64,000 nucleotides of DNA from Siniperca chuatsi (Eukaryota; Chordata; Actinopteri; Centrarchiformes; Sinipercidae): contig NC_058064.1 in NCBI RefSeq assembly GCF_020085105.1, positions 11,438,501 to 11,502,500 on the forward strand, written 5' to 3'. Positions 14,774-27,200 of the stretch are shown piece by piece. Every line of letters begins with the position of its first letter. The stretch's first letter is position 1. Below the pieces are notes generated by a model. The model was not told the origin of the DNA. It did not search any database and saw nothing but the letters and a program-made list of their open reading frames with translations. The position numbers and the translations under genes were made by a program.

Positions 14774-17000
14774 GAAAGAGAGAAAACACATTCTCTTTCT
14801 TCAACTCAGCAGTAAGCACTGATTGGCAGATAATATGTTCTTCGTACAGAAGAGGTAGGAAAAAAAGGTTTTTGTTTGTGTGTGTGTGTGCGTGGCCAGG
14901 AAGTGGGGGTGTCGAACGCTAGTGGCAGAGAGGCTGTACAGACGGTCACCTTCCATGCAGACACACACACACGCGAGCTAAAATAGGTCACCCCTTACAA
15001 TGCTCTCAGAAAAATCCATCTCCCGCGCTGCGAGCATGTGGGCAAAAGATGCACTGCTACAGCACAGAGACTAAAAGGGTCTGTATGAGTCTGTCGCTCT
15101 GCCTCTCCCTCTGTCAATTCAATAAGCTTGATTAGTGTTCTCGCTGCCTTTCTTTCTCTCTCTGTGGCATTAGTGTCCCAAATAAGCAAAAAGCTGCAAA
15201 GTGCAAAGTCATATTTAGTTCTACAGAGAAATGTGACCGCACCAAATGCTTTGAATGCATTATATATTGATCAAGTGAATGAAAAAATGCGTAGTTGTGA
15301 AAGGAAGGGGTCATGCTATAAACAGCAGCATTAAAGGAATAGTTTGACATTTTGGGAAATGCTCTTTTTTTGCTCGGAGTTAGATGAGAAGATCGATACT
15401 ACTCTTACGTATGTACGCTTAATATGTAGGTGGAGCAAACAGTCAATTAGCTTATCTTAGCATAAAGACTGGAAACTAGTGGAGACTTCAGGACGTTACT
15501 GCCCCACAGCCAAGAAATAGTCCGGCACTCAAACCCAGGTAAAATGGTGACCTGTTGTTTTTACACAACGAATTAAACAAATAAGATATAATGTGTTAAT
15601 TAGCTAGCTTTAGAGATGCTGGCAGGTGGATTTTGTTGCCTCTGGACTAGGGCTGGCCCCTACTAGTCGACTAAACCATTAGTCGATGAGAAGAGTCTTA
15701 GTCGGCCATGTTTTCATTAGTCGGTAGTAGCAGAAAAAAACAACCCTCAAACTCCATTCGGGAGTAACTATCAGGGGACTGTTGCAACACGGACCGTTTT
15801 TCTTGTAACATAGGAGTCACTTACCGGCGCACTGCTGCTAACTGTACTAGCTACCATTAGCTAATTACCTAACTTAGCTGTCATATTAGCTGATCTCGGA
15901 GTACCGGGGGAGTGTTGGTGTTTGTTTACACCGCTAGCACAGGGAGATTTGGATGGCTGGGATGAGGAAGTTTTCAGGCTCGGGGAGGTGGAGAAGAGCC
16001 GCAAAGACCGGAGCCGGGCGAGCAGGCAACAAAAGCGGGCTTATCAGCCCCCCAGTGAACACAGCCGGACCGTGACCAAACACAGCATCCGACGGAGGCC
16101 AGTTTGACGACAGTAAATACAGTACTGAGGTTATTTACAGCGGCTCCGACCAGGACTCTGACTCTGATGGAAGACACTGCGGGGACAGGAGAGGCATGAA
16201 GCAGCAGAGGAGCGAGTTTGTAGCGAGTTCATTTGTAAGTAACAATATGCATCATCCATCATACTGATAAGTCTGCGAGTATTTGTTTTTGTAAAGTTGG
16301 AAGTTATTTATTCCTGTGTTTTCAACAATGAGACTTGGGTGATATTATACCGTGTTGAAATAAATTAACAAAATGTTCAGTTGCCTTGTTGTTCCGACAC
16401 ATTCAGAAACATTACCGTTAGCAGCAGGCAGCTCGCTTCGTGCCCCTTGTAGTATTTATATTTTAAAGGCTCATTATTACGGTTTTGTATTTCTCTGTAA
16501 TGTAGCACAGTGTTACTTATAACATTCTTTCTCAGCCCTGGAACCCAAACCATTTTCTGATGCCCCAAAAATACTGTATATATTTAAATAATTAAATTAA
16601 TATCATATATGTGCAATGCCTAGTCGACTAGGAAAATCTTTAATCGGGGGCAGCCCTACTTTGGACAGAGTCAAGCTAGATGTTTCCCCTTTTTCCAGTC
16701 TTTATGCTAAGCTAAGCAGCTACTGGCTGTAGCTTCACATTTACTGTACAGATATGAGAGTGGTGTCGATCCTCTCATCTTACTCTCAGCAAGAAAGCAA
16801 ACGAATGTGTTTCCCAAAATGTTGAATAATTCCTTTAGTGTTTTGTTTACAAAGTTTAAAGAAAAAAATAAAATAACACCATGTCAGGTGTACATTATTA
16901 GATTAACAGAGTTTACTAATCAAGCTCAATCACTAAGGAAATGCAACCCCACCCTGACCACTAGCATGAGTCAGGGGTCCAGACTCTCTGTGTGTGCGTG

Positions 17001-17071
<71 letters not shown>

Positions 17072-19657
17072 CCTCCTCATTAGCTAAAGATCATGACCAA
17101 GATAATGTCAGACGATTAACATCAGTTGCCAAGCTGTATACACACATGCAAACATGCACACACACTCATGCATTGTGATGTCATTTCCACTTTATGGCTA
17201 CTGGCCAATATAGGTCAGTGGAGCACTGATAGCATGAGTGGCATGAATACTCACACACACACACACGTAGGGTTGTAACAGCCTGTCATTCACTGGCAGA
17301 AAGCCTGCGCTTTCCTTTAATTAGCCATCAGGCTTCCCTTTCACTCTTTCATTTTCAATTCCTGAACCATCTGACTGAATCGCTGCATGTCTATTCTGTT
17401 ATGCAAGTCTCACAGGCAGCAGTTCAACATGTAAATATGATGACACAAAAAGTTGAATATAATATTAAAAATGGGAATCCCCAAAAGAAACTAAAAGGAC
17501 TTAATCCCCCCCCATAAAAAACACTCAAATCCTAGAAAGATTTTTCAATTCGACTGCTAAGTAGTTACACATTAACATAAAAGAATTTGTGTGTTTGTGA
17601 TTGCACACGCATCTTGTGTGTATGTGGTCGGCGATATGGTCACACTGAACACAGGAAGCACCTGGCCTGAACTGAAAGCACCCGCTTCAACCAGCCATTT
17701 AAAACCACTGTCGGTCCTGGGTGCCCACTTCCTTTGGAACCTAAAATCTCAGCCTTGTACAGACCCATAGAGTATGCTGTAGACTTAGAGAGACGGACAC
17801 AGAAAACCTACTCATACTGCATCCTTTGAATAATGAGTCAGTGTGTTTGTGCCTTTACAATGTCAGAAGACAAAAAGTGGACAGAGAAAATAAAAGCAGG
17901 AGGAAGGAGGTAGTGGGGAAAGGGATGGAGGGAGAGTCACAGAAACAGATGAGGGTTAAGCATAACTGGTGAAGATGTGGAAAAAACGATAACCAGAAGA
18001 CCGTCTTCTGGCTCAAGTATCAGAATGTCTGTTAAGGTGTGAAAATTCATCTGTGACAATAAGTGTATTTCCTCCACCTGTTTTTATGCATGTTTTCATG
18101 AGTCGAGTGGAAACGTCGAAAATTTTAAATCTCACAAAAAGTTGCCGTTCAATGAAAAGAGATTTAGCAAATAAATCATGACATACAAGAAGCATGTGAC
18201 TTAAACATCACACAAGCTTATGCCCCACTGGAGAGACAAAAAATGGTGGCACACGCAAACGATGAGAAGACTAACGTTCCTCAAATTAATAGATGAAACA
18301 AAAACAGCGAAATACCACGATTTGTGGTTTGACTGGCACCCTTTCGATTACGTCATCTTGTTGTGTCCTCTTCTTTTTTAATGGTTTAAGTGGGACTGGA
18401 GAATTAGTGGCACCAACTGTTTATCTCAATGCACCCAAGCAAACAGCCACGACACAATAACAACGATAGACGCAAAACAATTACAATACAGTGGCCATTG
18501 TTAGGGGCAAAGGAAAAGGAAAGGAAAAATAAGTGGAGGAGAGCTTGTAAGGATTCAAAAAATGTGACAGAATGAAAGAAGATACAAAAACACATTTACA
18601 GTATATTTAGCTATCGGTTGTATAATTTTCATTCAGGGCTTGAGAAGTGTCCTTGAGTGCGACTCTGAATCCCCAGTAGCGCTATTCTGCAGCTGACCAC
18701 CATGTGACTTTCCCTGTGAAGATCAGAATGACATAATTTTCACAGCATGACCTCCCCTCTCTCTTCACTATCATTTATGTCTCTGAGAGAAGCTTCAAAA
18801 CCATAAACACCCTCTAAAACTGACTGCATAACTTCAAAAATATATGGATATAAACAACAGGGAAATCATTACAGAAAGCACTGAGAGCCAGGCACGTTCC
18901 TGGAGCCCAAACATACAACCTGAGAAGTTTGACATGTTTGAATTTCAGTTCAAATTGCTGACTTCACTGCCATACTAAGCAAACACAGTTAACATTTACC
19001 GGTATTTGCCTGGTGGTAATTTCCCGCTCTGGATCTAGGCCTGCAGCAGGAAGCAGATGTGGACAAACTGCATATAATCCCAATCATCTGGGACAGGAGC
19101 TCCTTGTGTGCTTAGTGTGTGCTTTGTGTTTGTGTGTGTGTATTAATCACCTCCCTCCTCAGATATTCACAGCCTGTATGGTGGGTCAAACTGGTGACCT
19201 TGTGCTCACAAACCTGATTCTGTTACTTCAATGTGCCTATGTGATTTTATATCTCTCTCCCTCTTACTCAACACCTATCTGGATTTAAGTGTGCATTTCT
19301 CTGCATTCATGACGTTTTTGTGTTTGTTTACTGATATTATAATTATTTAATACACTACTGGTGCCCAAAAGAGATTTTTATTTCTTCCTTGTAGTACCCC
19401 GTTCACCTCAAGGACACTTCAGCAGGGCAGATGCTGCTGACAGGTTTGTGTGTGCGACATGTGTGCGACTCCTCCATATATCCATTTCCTTTCACCTAAG
19501 TCACACATTACACACACAGGGCATTACTGTATCATTTCCTGAGTGTATGAGTGTGGGCTCTCCTTATCTTGATCAATAAAGTTCTTCGGCCTTGTTGGTG
19601 GGTCAGCTAGCTTTCATCATGTAAAGCCTCTCTCTCGCTCTCTCACTCACTCACTCA

Positions 19658-19697
<40 letters not shown>

Positions 19698-22600
19698 CTC
19701 CATAGCGGAAATATTTTGTTGCGTCTCTTCTGAGAAATACCCAGCTTAGGGGCAATGGGAGGGGCGGGTGAGAAAAAAGGAGGCGTGTGACACCAGAAGA
19801 AATTGGGAAGTCTTGTTACAGTAACACGAGGCGGGCCCACATTGGTTGCCACACACACACACTCACAAAAACAGCAGCAGACCCCTGCAGTGTACCCCTC
19901 TGCACCCATGCACACAAACAAGCTAATAAAAGCACATATCCGTACAAACACACCAGGCGTCTCATTTTTTGCCAGCGAGGGAAGATGGCGGAGAAGACAG
20001 CTATAAACCCAAATAACAAACTAGTGTATTACTTTTCTTAGTAGTGACATGTTAGTTAAATATTTGCAGCTTAGATTAAGAAACAGGAAAAAAGGACAAC
20101 AAACACACCATAAACAGCACAGGATCCCAGCATGTGATTGAGAAAATGGCCAGTTTATGTCAGCTGTTTTGTCCAATCAAAACACAACACAGGACACACT
20201 GCAGGACTCATTCTTCTCTGTTGTTGCTCAAATTAATAAACACATCATTTTCACAATTTTTTATACGTAATTTTCTTAGATACATTTACTGAAACCTAAA
20301 GCCCCTACACTTCAGTAGACGTCCTTAGCTGAGTTGATCTGGGACAGCTCTGAACAATTTCTGCATGAAGTTTCCTAAACACACAAGTCCACCCTTCTCT
20401 TGAAAACACACACTATGTGCTGGCACTAGCCACATGCTGCTACACACAAATGGGGTCCGTGCATCCCTGACCAGTGAAGTGTTTGTGTGGGCTTGTGTAA
20501 TATACGGACATAAAGGCTTCCAGTCCAGATCGTGTGCTGCAGGCTCGGATGTGTGTGCAGGCACTTAACATGCACACATACACAAAACTCAGAAAGGAGA
20601 AGGGAAAGCCCCCTGGTGACAGTGGAAATTGTTATTACACACAAACACAAACCCACAAGAATACATATACACACACACCAGCCATTGTCACATCTCATTT
20701 TCTTGCCTCCCCTCTGAGTGTTTTATGTCTGCCCGACAGGACACATGTTTAGAGAAGCCTGTGTGTTTGCACTTTTTCGTTTTCTTTGATGTGCTGGTTG
20801 GGAGTAATTGGCTTGCAAAGGTGGGGCAGGAACACGCACACACACAGAGGCTGATCTCCTCAGTCAAAACCCTGTGTAGACTACAATGCTGAGCCCAGTG
20901 TTCCTAGAAACAGGTACAGAACCAGTGTCAAAGTTGGTGCGGTGACACAGGTAACACACCACAGAGGTAACTGATCACACAGATCTGCATTTCATTTTGT
21001 TTCCGGCCATGTGGTTTATTTCCTGTCTTTGCATCATGCTCCTTTCACATCTCCTTATACATTTGCTGAACCAGTGAAATGACTTTTACAGCTCTATGAA
21101 GACACAAAATGTTTCATCCGATCTCATACATGGCCCACAATATCCATGCATCTATTCATATGCAGACCTATGTTCATGTGCCACATGGGGGCACCTGGCA
21201 TATGAACAGAAAAAATTGCAATGTTTAAAAGAAATTAGTTCTCAGCGCCATGTTCGACAACAGGTTAGACTGTGCATAAGTTCAATTTGGTGTCTTCTGT
21301 AATAATACTATCACACTGCCAGGATTTGGAGATGCACTGCCACTGGGGACAACCCTGCAAAAATGCTTGTGTACAACACTGAGGCATTTTGGTTAAAAAT
21401 CTTCTGTAATAGCATGTTTGTTCCAGGCTGTGTGGTGGACTACTAGTTACGGACGGTTTCCCATAACACAGAGGTCACAAGCTCAATCCCTGCAGCTTGT
21501 ATGTCTATCAACAGCTGAGTGTTCAATCAACCTGACCTTGAGATAAACTACAGTCCTGCCACCTCACTCAGTGTACTTTGAGTACAACCATCACCTAAAT
21601 ACTATTAAAGGTACGCTTTTTAGGTAAAAAAACAGATGTCATAATCAAATCATGAAAGTGAGCCTGAGTCTCTAGATTGCTAAACCAGAGAATCTGTGTA
21701 CTCTTCACTCTCTTTGCCCAAATGAAAGTCTGTCGAATACAGACACACTCTCTGACAACAGGAATTGACGCATCAAAACCAAGTGCAAAATACTGTCTCC
21801 AAGACAGCAGGCAGTCAGTGATCCGCCCACAGAACAGTGAAGTTTGTTGCACAAAGCCAGATTTGTGAGTCAGCAATATAACTTTGGAAAGGTCTGTTCA
21901 CAGTTTGACAACAAAAATTCGCACCTCATTCAATTTATTTGAATGGAAATGTCGAGATCAGATGATTCGCTCGTGGCAACAAAGTAAACCCACACCAAGC
22001 TTTCGCATCTAGTTCAACTTTGATACGCAAACTTGCGCTGTCAGGGGGGCAGTCACACTTTAGGGTCCAACATAAAGGAAGCCATCCCTTCAGCCAATTT
22101 AATTTCATATAGTTCTTATTTAGCAAAATAAAATGTACAATGCCAAAGCCTTGCAGGATGGTTTGTGGTCAGTCATGATACAGGACTCTGTAGATGTCAC
22201 TGTATGCTCTTAAATGTGCTTTTAGTTGGACAGCTGACTAGCTTGCTAGCTAGTAAAGTAGCTGGAGTCGTCTGATATTTAGGGTTATATTCAAGCCAAT
22301 TGCAGTTTACCTCTAGTAATCCTATCTAGTCTTCAAAACGAAAACTCTGTTATATTTTGAAAGAAAATATACATTTCAGTAAATTTAATCTATTTGTTGC
22401 CATAAAATCACTCAGCCCAAAATTCAGTTTTTTTTTTTCTTTTCACTCATATTTTTACCTTTTGGATGACTTACTGTTTCTTTTTACCTGCCGAATAATA
22501 TTATGCATGTAATATTATGTCTGACACTACAATGAGCAAATTTTCCCTAAATGTTTTTTTTTTTAATCTTCTCTGGATGTGTCCATAATGTTGCCTCTGT

Positions 22601-25600
22601 AACCGGCTATTTGTTAAAGAACTCTGGCTCTCTTACATAAGCGCACTAATAGCTGGTTTGGAAAGTCGTGGGTTGACAGAGCCAGTTGATAACCACCCTT
22701 TTGAAACAAGTAAGATGGCCATTGTTTGGTTTTGTGGAACCAGCGACTACACAGATGCCTCAATTTTACAGAACCTGCGTCATGAGACCCACTCCAGGAC
22801 TCAACAGTACATATTTTGCCTTTCATCCCATTTGAATTCCTTTGAATTAAGCCATCATCTTCAGACCTGTTTCGTTTAAAATGATCATACTGTGTGCCTT
22901 ACTGATGACATACTGCATGATATCACTGCTGAAGCTTAAATCTTTTGAATAGTTAGTGGAGTTCTCACTGCCATTAGGATCCACCAACATGCAAAGCTGT
23001 TAAGTTCAACTTTAAAACATACTCCGTCATATACTCACCAGAAAAAGGCTAAGGGTCAAGGAAGAAATTATAGGCACATAGTGGCTATAACGCTCTATGT
23101 TTGTGACAGTATATAGCAGCATGTAACCTAGCTCTTCGATTACTATAGCACCAGGATTATGACAAAAATGTGTCCACCTTTAACTATAGACTCTTTAAGG
23201 CCCCGATATACTCGCACCATATGCACCAGTATGTGCCGTGTAATTAGATTAGTTGTTGTGTCTCCATGCCAAAATGGGTCACAAAAATGTTTCTGGTGGG
23301 TTCAAACATGACAAGCTCACAACTGAATACCAGAACAAGACACTTCTAACATATGAAAAAAAATAAATTAAATAAAATAAAAAAAAAATCAAGAGTTCCT
23401 GTTCCATCAAACAGTTGAAAAAGAGTACTGAACAAAGCATATAATCGCTGACTCGTTGCCCTACCGGAGCACTGTAATTATGCCTATAAAACACATTCTA
23501 TATATAAACAACAATAGGCAGTTAAAGTGGGTGTTATGTCAGGGTGTTCTGGTGACTCAGTGCGCAAAGGAGCACACCCCATGCGCTTGTGGTATTGCAT
23601 GTTTGAATCCAGCTTCACATACGACAGACCGGCAGTAATCAGCTAAAGCACTTACTTACATGTTGGCTGTGGCTGATGAGTCTTAATTGTGCTAGGTACA
23701 CTGGCACACAGCCCACCTGTGCAAGTTTTCTTGTTGACAAGCTGGTGTGTCTGCTGAATAATTTAGGTGAAACTCTTAATTCACTGGCTGATGTTGCCAG
23801 CAGAGAGCAAATTTAGCTTGAAGCCCCATTTACACGAATGCCATAAAGCTGACATTTAGCAAGTTTGCATGCACAAAAATAACTTGATAACTGTGAATAA
23901 CCAGAATCAAGAAATAGTTCAAATTAAAGCACTTACAAAGCCTGAAGATGATGTTTATATATGAGCTGCTTAATAGTCAAGTTACTGTTTGGAGGGATGC
24001 GTGACAGCCAAAAGGCTAACAGGAAATATGTTTCACTATAGAAACAAATTATTGTGTTTCATGCCGACAAAGCTCATTTGAAAGGAAACTCAACAGATAT
24101 CACATGAAGAATCAAGGTACAATAAGCAGTCAGTGGTGTCTTGTAAGTTTGAAAAGGGGGTTTCTGATTAAAAGGTTGCCATTATTATTTAGCCACAAAG
24201 GAACACTCTTTTCTACCTCGACAACAAGCTTTAAGACCACCTTGCCTACGGATCATCCCAATGTACAGCAGCAGAGGACTGTGGTTGCAGTAGGCAGTTT
24301 GACAAGGCGTGGATGTGTGTAAAGTTATGAATGAGAAGTGTGGTGGTGCTAAAAGAAGAACCTACATTTACCCAGTCAACTCCACATGGAGAATTTTAGA
24401 TTAAGAGGAACCAGCAGCCAATAAAAAAGCACATTGAATAACAATTTTTAAAAAGCAGAGATTATACTAGACGATTATTCCGACTATAGCGTAGAAGTTC
24501 AAGACCAAAGTTTTATTTCTGATCACCTGCATTATGAAATGGATGGCATGTAAATAAGCCAACAGCAGACTAGCCCCAGCTCCTTTTGCTCTCTCCTTCA
24601 TCCATAAAGCACTTCCTAAATGCCTTTCACACAGCCCCAACACCCCTCGTTTTTGCGCAACATCCGCTACCTCCCTGTATTCTGAAACACACATCAGCAC
24701 ACATACACAGAGTTTTCTTTATTTCAGAATTTGTTATGTACCTCATTTCAGCGAGAGAGGCCTGTCAAATTGTGTAGCTTTTATCCAAAGTGTGCCCTGG
24801 AGTTGATAAAGCTCCAGTTTTAAAGCCAGGACAAAATGTTATGAAATGGGCCAAGAAAGAATGTTGCAAGCTCCAGCAAGCAGCTTGCATGAAGCAGTGG
24901 AGTAAGGAGAAAGGAGTGTGTTTGCAACTGTAGGCAAAAGGAGAAAAAGTTAACCGTTCTGACGCTGATTAGCCTCTTTAACAAACAATCAAACTGGAGT
25001 ACAATAAAAACAAATTAAAACACTTCCCATAAACATAATGTGAATCATAAAGGAAACCCAAACTTGTCTTCTGCTGCTGCAACTAGTTAAACTCTAACTG
25101 AGGCCTATTTTATCTAAATCCTCTAGGGGCTTTACTAATAATTACATTAATCCTGAATGTATCCTCCAGTTAGCACTACATTTACTAACGTATCCTAACC
25201 AAAGCCATTAAACTAAAATGACCACATAATGACACAAGTGGTATTAGAGAAGTGCCATTCCTGTTGTGGCTATTTCAGATATTTCACAAGCCTGGGACAA
25301 GTCCTATTTTGAGTCCGGAGTTGCAACACAATAACATCCAGTGATGCAGGGCGGGTAAACTCATGACTGCAGGTCAGCGGTCATCATAAAGCAAACAAAA
25401 TATCAAATGTGTTACTTTAGCAGTAAATGTCTCTTTTCCACCTCAAAAGACCCTTTTCACATGTAAGAAAGATCAAATTACTATGCTACATACTTTGAAT
25501 TATATTCTTTTCACAGCCGATAACTATGGAGAGACAACAAAAGAGAAAGAAAGACAGCTTAAGCTTTACGTTTTTCCCTAGATGAATATACAATCAGTTG

Positions 25601-26669
25601 TTTGTTTATTAGGTACACATAACCAAAAACTAATGCAGTCTTATACAACACCCCTGCACTCAATCCAACCTTCATAATGTTGAATGAAGGCTATAATGTT
25701 AAGTTTTAGTTGTCAGGTTTTGATTGGTCATTTTGGAGGCTGCTGTTTAATTTTATTGCTGCTGTTTAATTTTATTGCATTATAATGCGTCTCTAATATT
25801 TTGTCCACCCTGTTTATATCAGTGAGGGTACAATGAACCAAGTGTATTGAGCAAACTGTATTTAGCAAATAAAGGCATTGGTTTAACTGTCTTTAGGTGG
25901 ATTTATCATCCACTACAGTGCATATCTATAGTATAACCATACTATTAACTATAGTCATCCTATGAATATTTCATAGAGATTTCTAGCAATAATAGAATAA
26001 TATAAAAAACTATGTACATGAATACTACAGTTACACCATAGGAGATAATACATACAATTAAGCTCAGATTGGTTAGTGGATATTCACTGCTTATTGAGTA
26101 TCTGAGGACAATGAATCACTGCACAGTATCCTAACAACCAGGCATGGTTAACAGACAGTAAGCCACCACATAACACTGCACTTCAGCCCAGCATTTACCT
26201 ACAAGCTAAGATATCTCAACACCGCCATGTAAAATTTAGCCTAAGGCTGGAAAGTGACGTGAATGTGTCTTGTTGTGTTGTTGTCGTCTTTTTATTTTAA
26301 AGAAACAGGAGCCGGTGGTGTTTCTGTGGTTTGGGAGACAATGCTAGGCCGCCATGTAAAGCCTGGAAATGGGAGGAAAAGGAAGAGGGCAGTGAGGCCG
26401 CCCCTGCCTCACCTCCTGTGGGATACAGGGAACCAGGAGACCGGGAGGGAGGTGGGATACAGAGGGTCAGTACGGAGAGATGGAAATTATTAAGGGAGAC
26501 AGGTCTGGTTGAGATAGATATATGGTAAAAGACGCTGGGTAGGCTCCTTTAAATTTTGACCCACCATAAAGTCGCTGCCGAAGTTGTCCTCTCCCCTCTC
26601 CTCGTCCCCCTCGCTCATGGCCTTCACCCCCTGGATAAACTTTCTCAGGATGCCGGCTTGGTCCATCAT
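2171..26669 (-). CDS. ptpn12: Tyrosine-protein phosphatase non-receptor type 12 (PTP-PEST), 5' part, ten coding exons
   Basis: Cytosolic protein tyrosine phosphatase; family members dephosphorylate focal-adhesion and cytoskeletal proteins such as p130Cas and paxillin. Coding exons in transcript order are 26669-26565, 8406-8298, 6474-6398, 6183-6088, 5490-5452, 4752-4681, 4499-4440, 3964-3822, 2449-2383 and 2248-2171. All have GT/AG sites and phases that join without a break, giving 282 codons. Visible motifs are the N-terminal ILRKFIQ, the pTyr-loop [15 protein letters not shown], the WPD loop [10 protein letters not shown] (exon 8), and the catalytic signature [10 protein letters not shown], whose Ser codon is split between exons 8 and 9. 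The last exon ends ...SAVQTK, just before the expected EQYEL. The N-terminus and [20 protein letters not shown] exon 2 fit PTPN12 better than PTPN18 or PTPN22. Two ATGs are adjacent (26669 and 26666), so the protein starts MM or M. The C-terminal PEST region is outside the window. Slightly unusual residues are Asn in RMNWEY (usually RMIWEY) and Phe in ERYF (usually ERYW). Confidence 0.93.
4617..4652. repeat. (AC)n microsatellite just 3' of a ptpn12 splice donor
   Basis: About 16 AC units. On the transcribed minus strand it is a TG run starting about 30 nt inside the intron that follows ptpn12 exon 6 (donor at 4680). Confidence 0.9.
10815..10849. repeat. (TG)n microsatellite
   Basis: Uninterrupted TG dinucleotide run inside ptpn12 intron 1. 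Confidence 0.9.
13013..13740. repeat. Teleost interspersed repeat, two diverged copies
   Basis: The sequence carries the recurring teleost pattern of 'cgattaatc'-type palindromes followed by 'ttgttttgtcc' and 'ccaaagatat'. Copies begin near 13013 and near 13500. Related copies occur in this window at about 28795-29030, 48300-48410 and, on the other strand, 63180-63420. They are probably non-autonomous DNA elements; the family is not named here. Confidence 0.6.
14712..14770. repeat. (AC)n microsatellite
   Basis: Uninterrupted AC run of about 59 bp. Confidence 0.95.
15331..16837. repeat. Palindromic teleost MITE-like repeat, split by a hAT-like insertion
   Basis: The left part (15331-15647) starts TTAAAGGAATAGTTTGACAT. 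The right part (16659-16837) ends in the approximate reverse complement of that start. Internal arms (AGTTAGATGAGAAGA, GCTAAGCTAAGC and similar) also face each other. A second copy lies at 40743-41250. The host element would be about 490 bp without the inserted element. Confidence 0.75.
15648..16658. mobile_element. hAT-like non-autonomous DNA transposon with 8-bp target duplication
   Basis: The ends are TAGGGCTGG and, inverted, a form related to GCAGCCCTA. Subterminal TAGTCGACTA motifs appear at both ends. The flanks are CTCTGGAC (15640-15647) and CTTTGGAC (16659-16666), an 8-bp duplication with one mismatch, as expected for hAT elements. The interior (about 15890-16240) is G+C and CpG rich. 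It contains a short open frame beginning at 15922 and a consensus splice donor near 16233, which looks like the first-exon/promoter end of a larger hAT element. No transposase core is present. Confidence 0.7.
17003..17071. repeat. Compound (TG)n(AG)n microsatellite
   Basis: About 50 bp of TG units followed directly by about 18 bp of AG units. Confidence 0.95.
19630..19695. repeat. Compound (CTCA)n(CA)n microsatellite
   Basis: CT/CTCA units pass into a CA run of about 40 bp. Confidence 0.9.
21420..21600 (+). repeat. Possible tRNA-derived SINE remnant
   Basis: GTGGTGGACTACTAGTTA followed by GGTCACAAGCTCAATCCCTG resembles A-box and B-box spacing of a tRNA-type pol III promoter. The copy is degraded, there is no clear tail, and the assignment is tentative. 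Confidence 0.3.
23537..23640 (+). repeat. tRNA-derived SINE remnant
   Basis: GGTGACTCAGTGCGCAAAGG (A-box-like), CCCCATGCGCTTG and GCATGTTTGAATCC (B-box-like) occur in the order seen in teleost tRNA-type SINEs. It is too diverged for a functional tRNA and no cloverleaf is convincing. Confidence 0.5.
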
Positions 26670-27200
26670 TCAGTCCTCTTCTAACGTATCCCGTTGCCTT
26701 TTCCTTTAAAAAAAAAACAACCTCCCAAATTAGCAAGGGGGGAGAAAATTTAAAAATAAAACAAAAAAGGGACACAAGGGAAAGGGGATGAGGGGGAATA
26801 AATAAGCTTCACGGATCCTCCCAGAGAGTCATCGTCGTTTCACAACACAACACCTTCGTTTTTTTCTTATCGCCCCATGTTGTTTCTGCCTTTCCTTCTT
26901 TCTTCTGGGCTGTTTTCACAACGATACCGTTAACGGTTAACGTTAGTCCCAAAGAAAAGCAGCGGCGCCCGGGTTTTCTGGTCTTCAAACAAGTTCACCA
27001 CCGTGGCGTAACATAGTCTGTAAACACTTGGTTCTGTGAGAAAAGACAAATAAAGACAAAAGACAAAAAACCTGGTCTGGTCAGTCTATCTACCCCTCCC
27101 TGTCTACCTCGGTTGCCACATTCACACACTGCTGCTCGTTATTCGCTACTGGGGAACATCCGGACTGGGCAAAGCCAAGGAACAAAAGGTCCCTCCCCTT
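26670..27200 (-). promoter_or_regulatory. Putative 5'UTR and promoter region of ptpn12
   Basis: This is the sequence immediately upstream of the ptpn12 start codon. It is richer in G+C and CpG than the flanking introns, for example around 26950-27010. CCAAT-type motifs (ATTGG on either strand) occur near 27220-27300. The transcription start cannot be placed from sequence alone, and a spliced 5'UTR exon is possible. Confidence 0.35.

Larger units (their letters stand above)
8407..26564. other. ptpn12 intron 1 (about 18 kb), repeat-rich
   Basis: This is the intron between coding exons 1 and 2 of ptpn12. It contains many CA/TG microsatellites (about 10815-10849, 14712-14770, 17003-17071, 19630-19695). 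It also holds teleost interspersed repeats (about 13013-13740), a nested hAT-in-MITE structure (15331-16837) and tRNA-SINE-like remnants near 21.4 and 23.5 kb. Open reading frames here are short and mostly translate simple repeats; I found no convincing gene inside the intron. Confidence 0.7.

Noticed and set aside
14513..14822. Open frames on both strands across the CA repeat
   Set aside because: They translate a microsatellite and have no splice or homology support.
15922..16107. Short Arg/Lys/Ser-rich open frame as an independent gene
   Set aside because: It is inside the hAT-like insertion and is probably the first exon of an element gene, not a host gene.
23537..23640. tRNA gene
   Set aside because: A-box and B-box-like motifs exist but no intact cloverleaf or terminator. 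It fits a SINE remnant better.
26467..26775. 102-codon minus-strand open frame over ptpn12 exon 1
   Set aside because: It reads the exon in another frame. The frame encoding ILRKFIQ and ending at a GTGGGT donor is clearly the real one.
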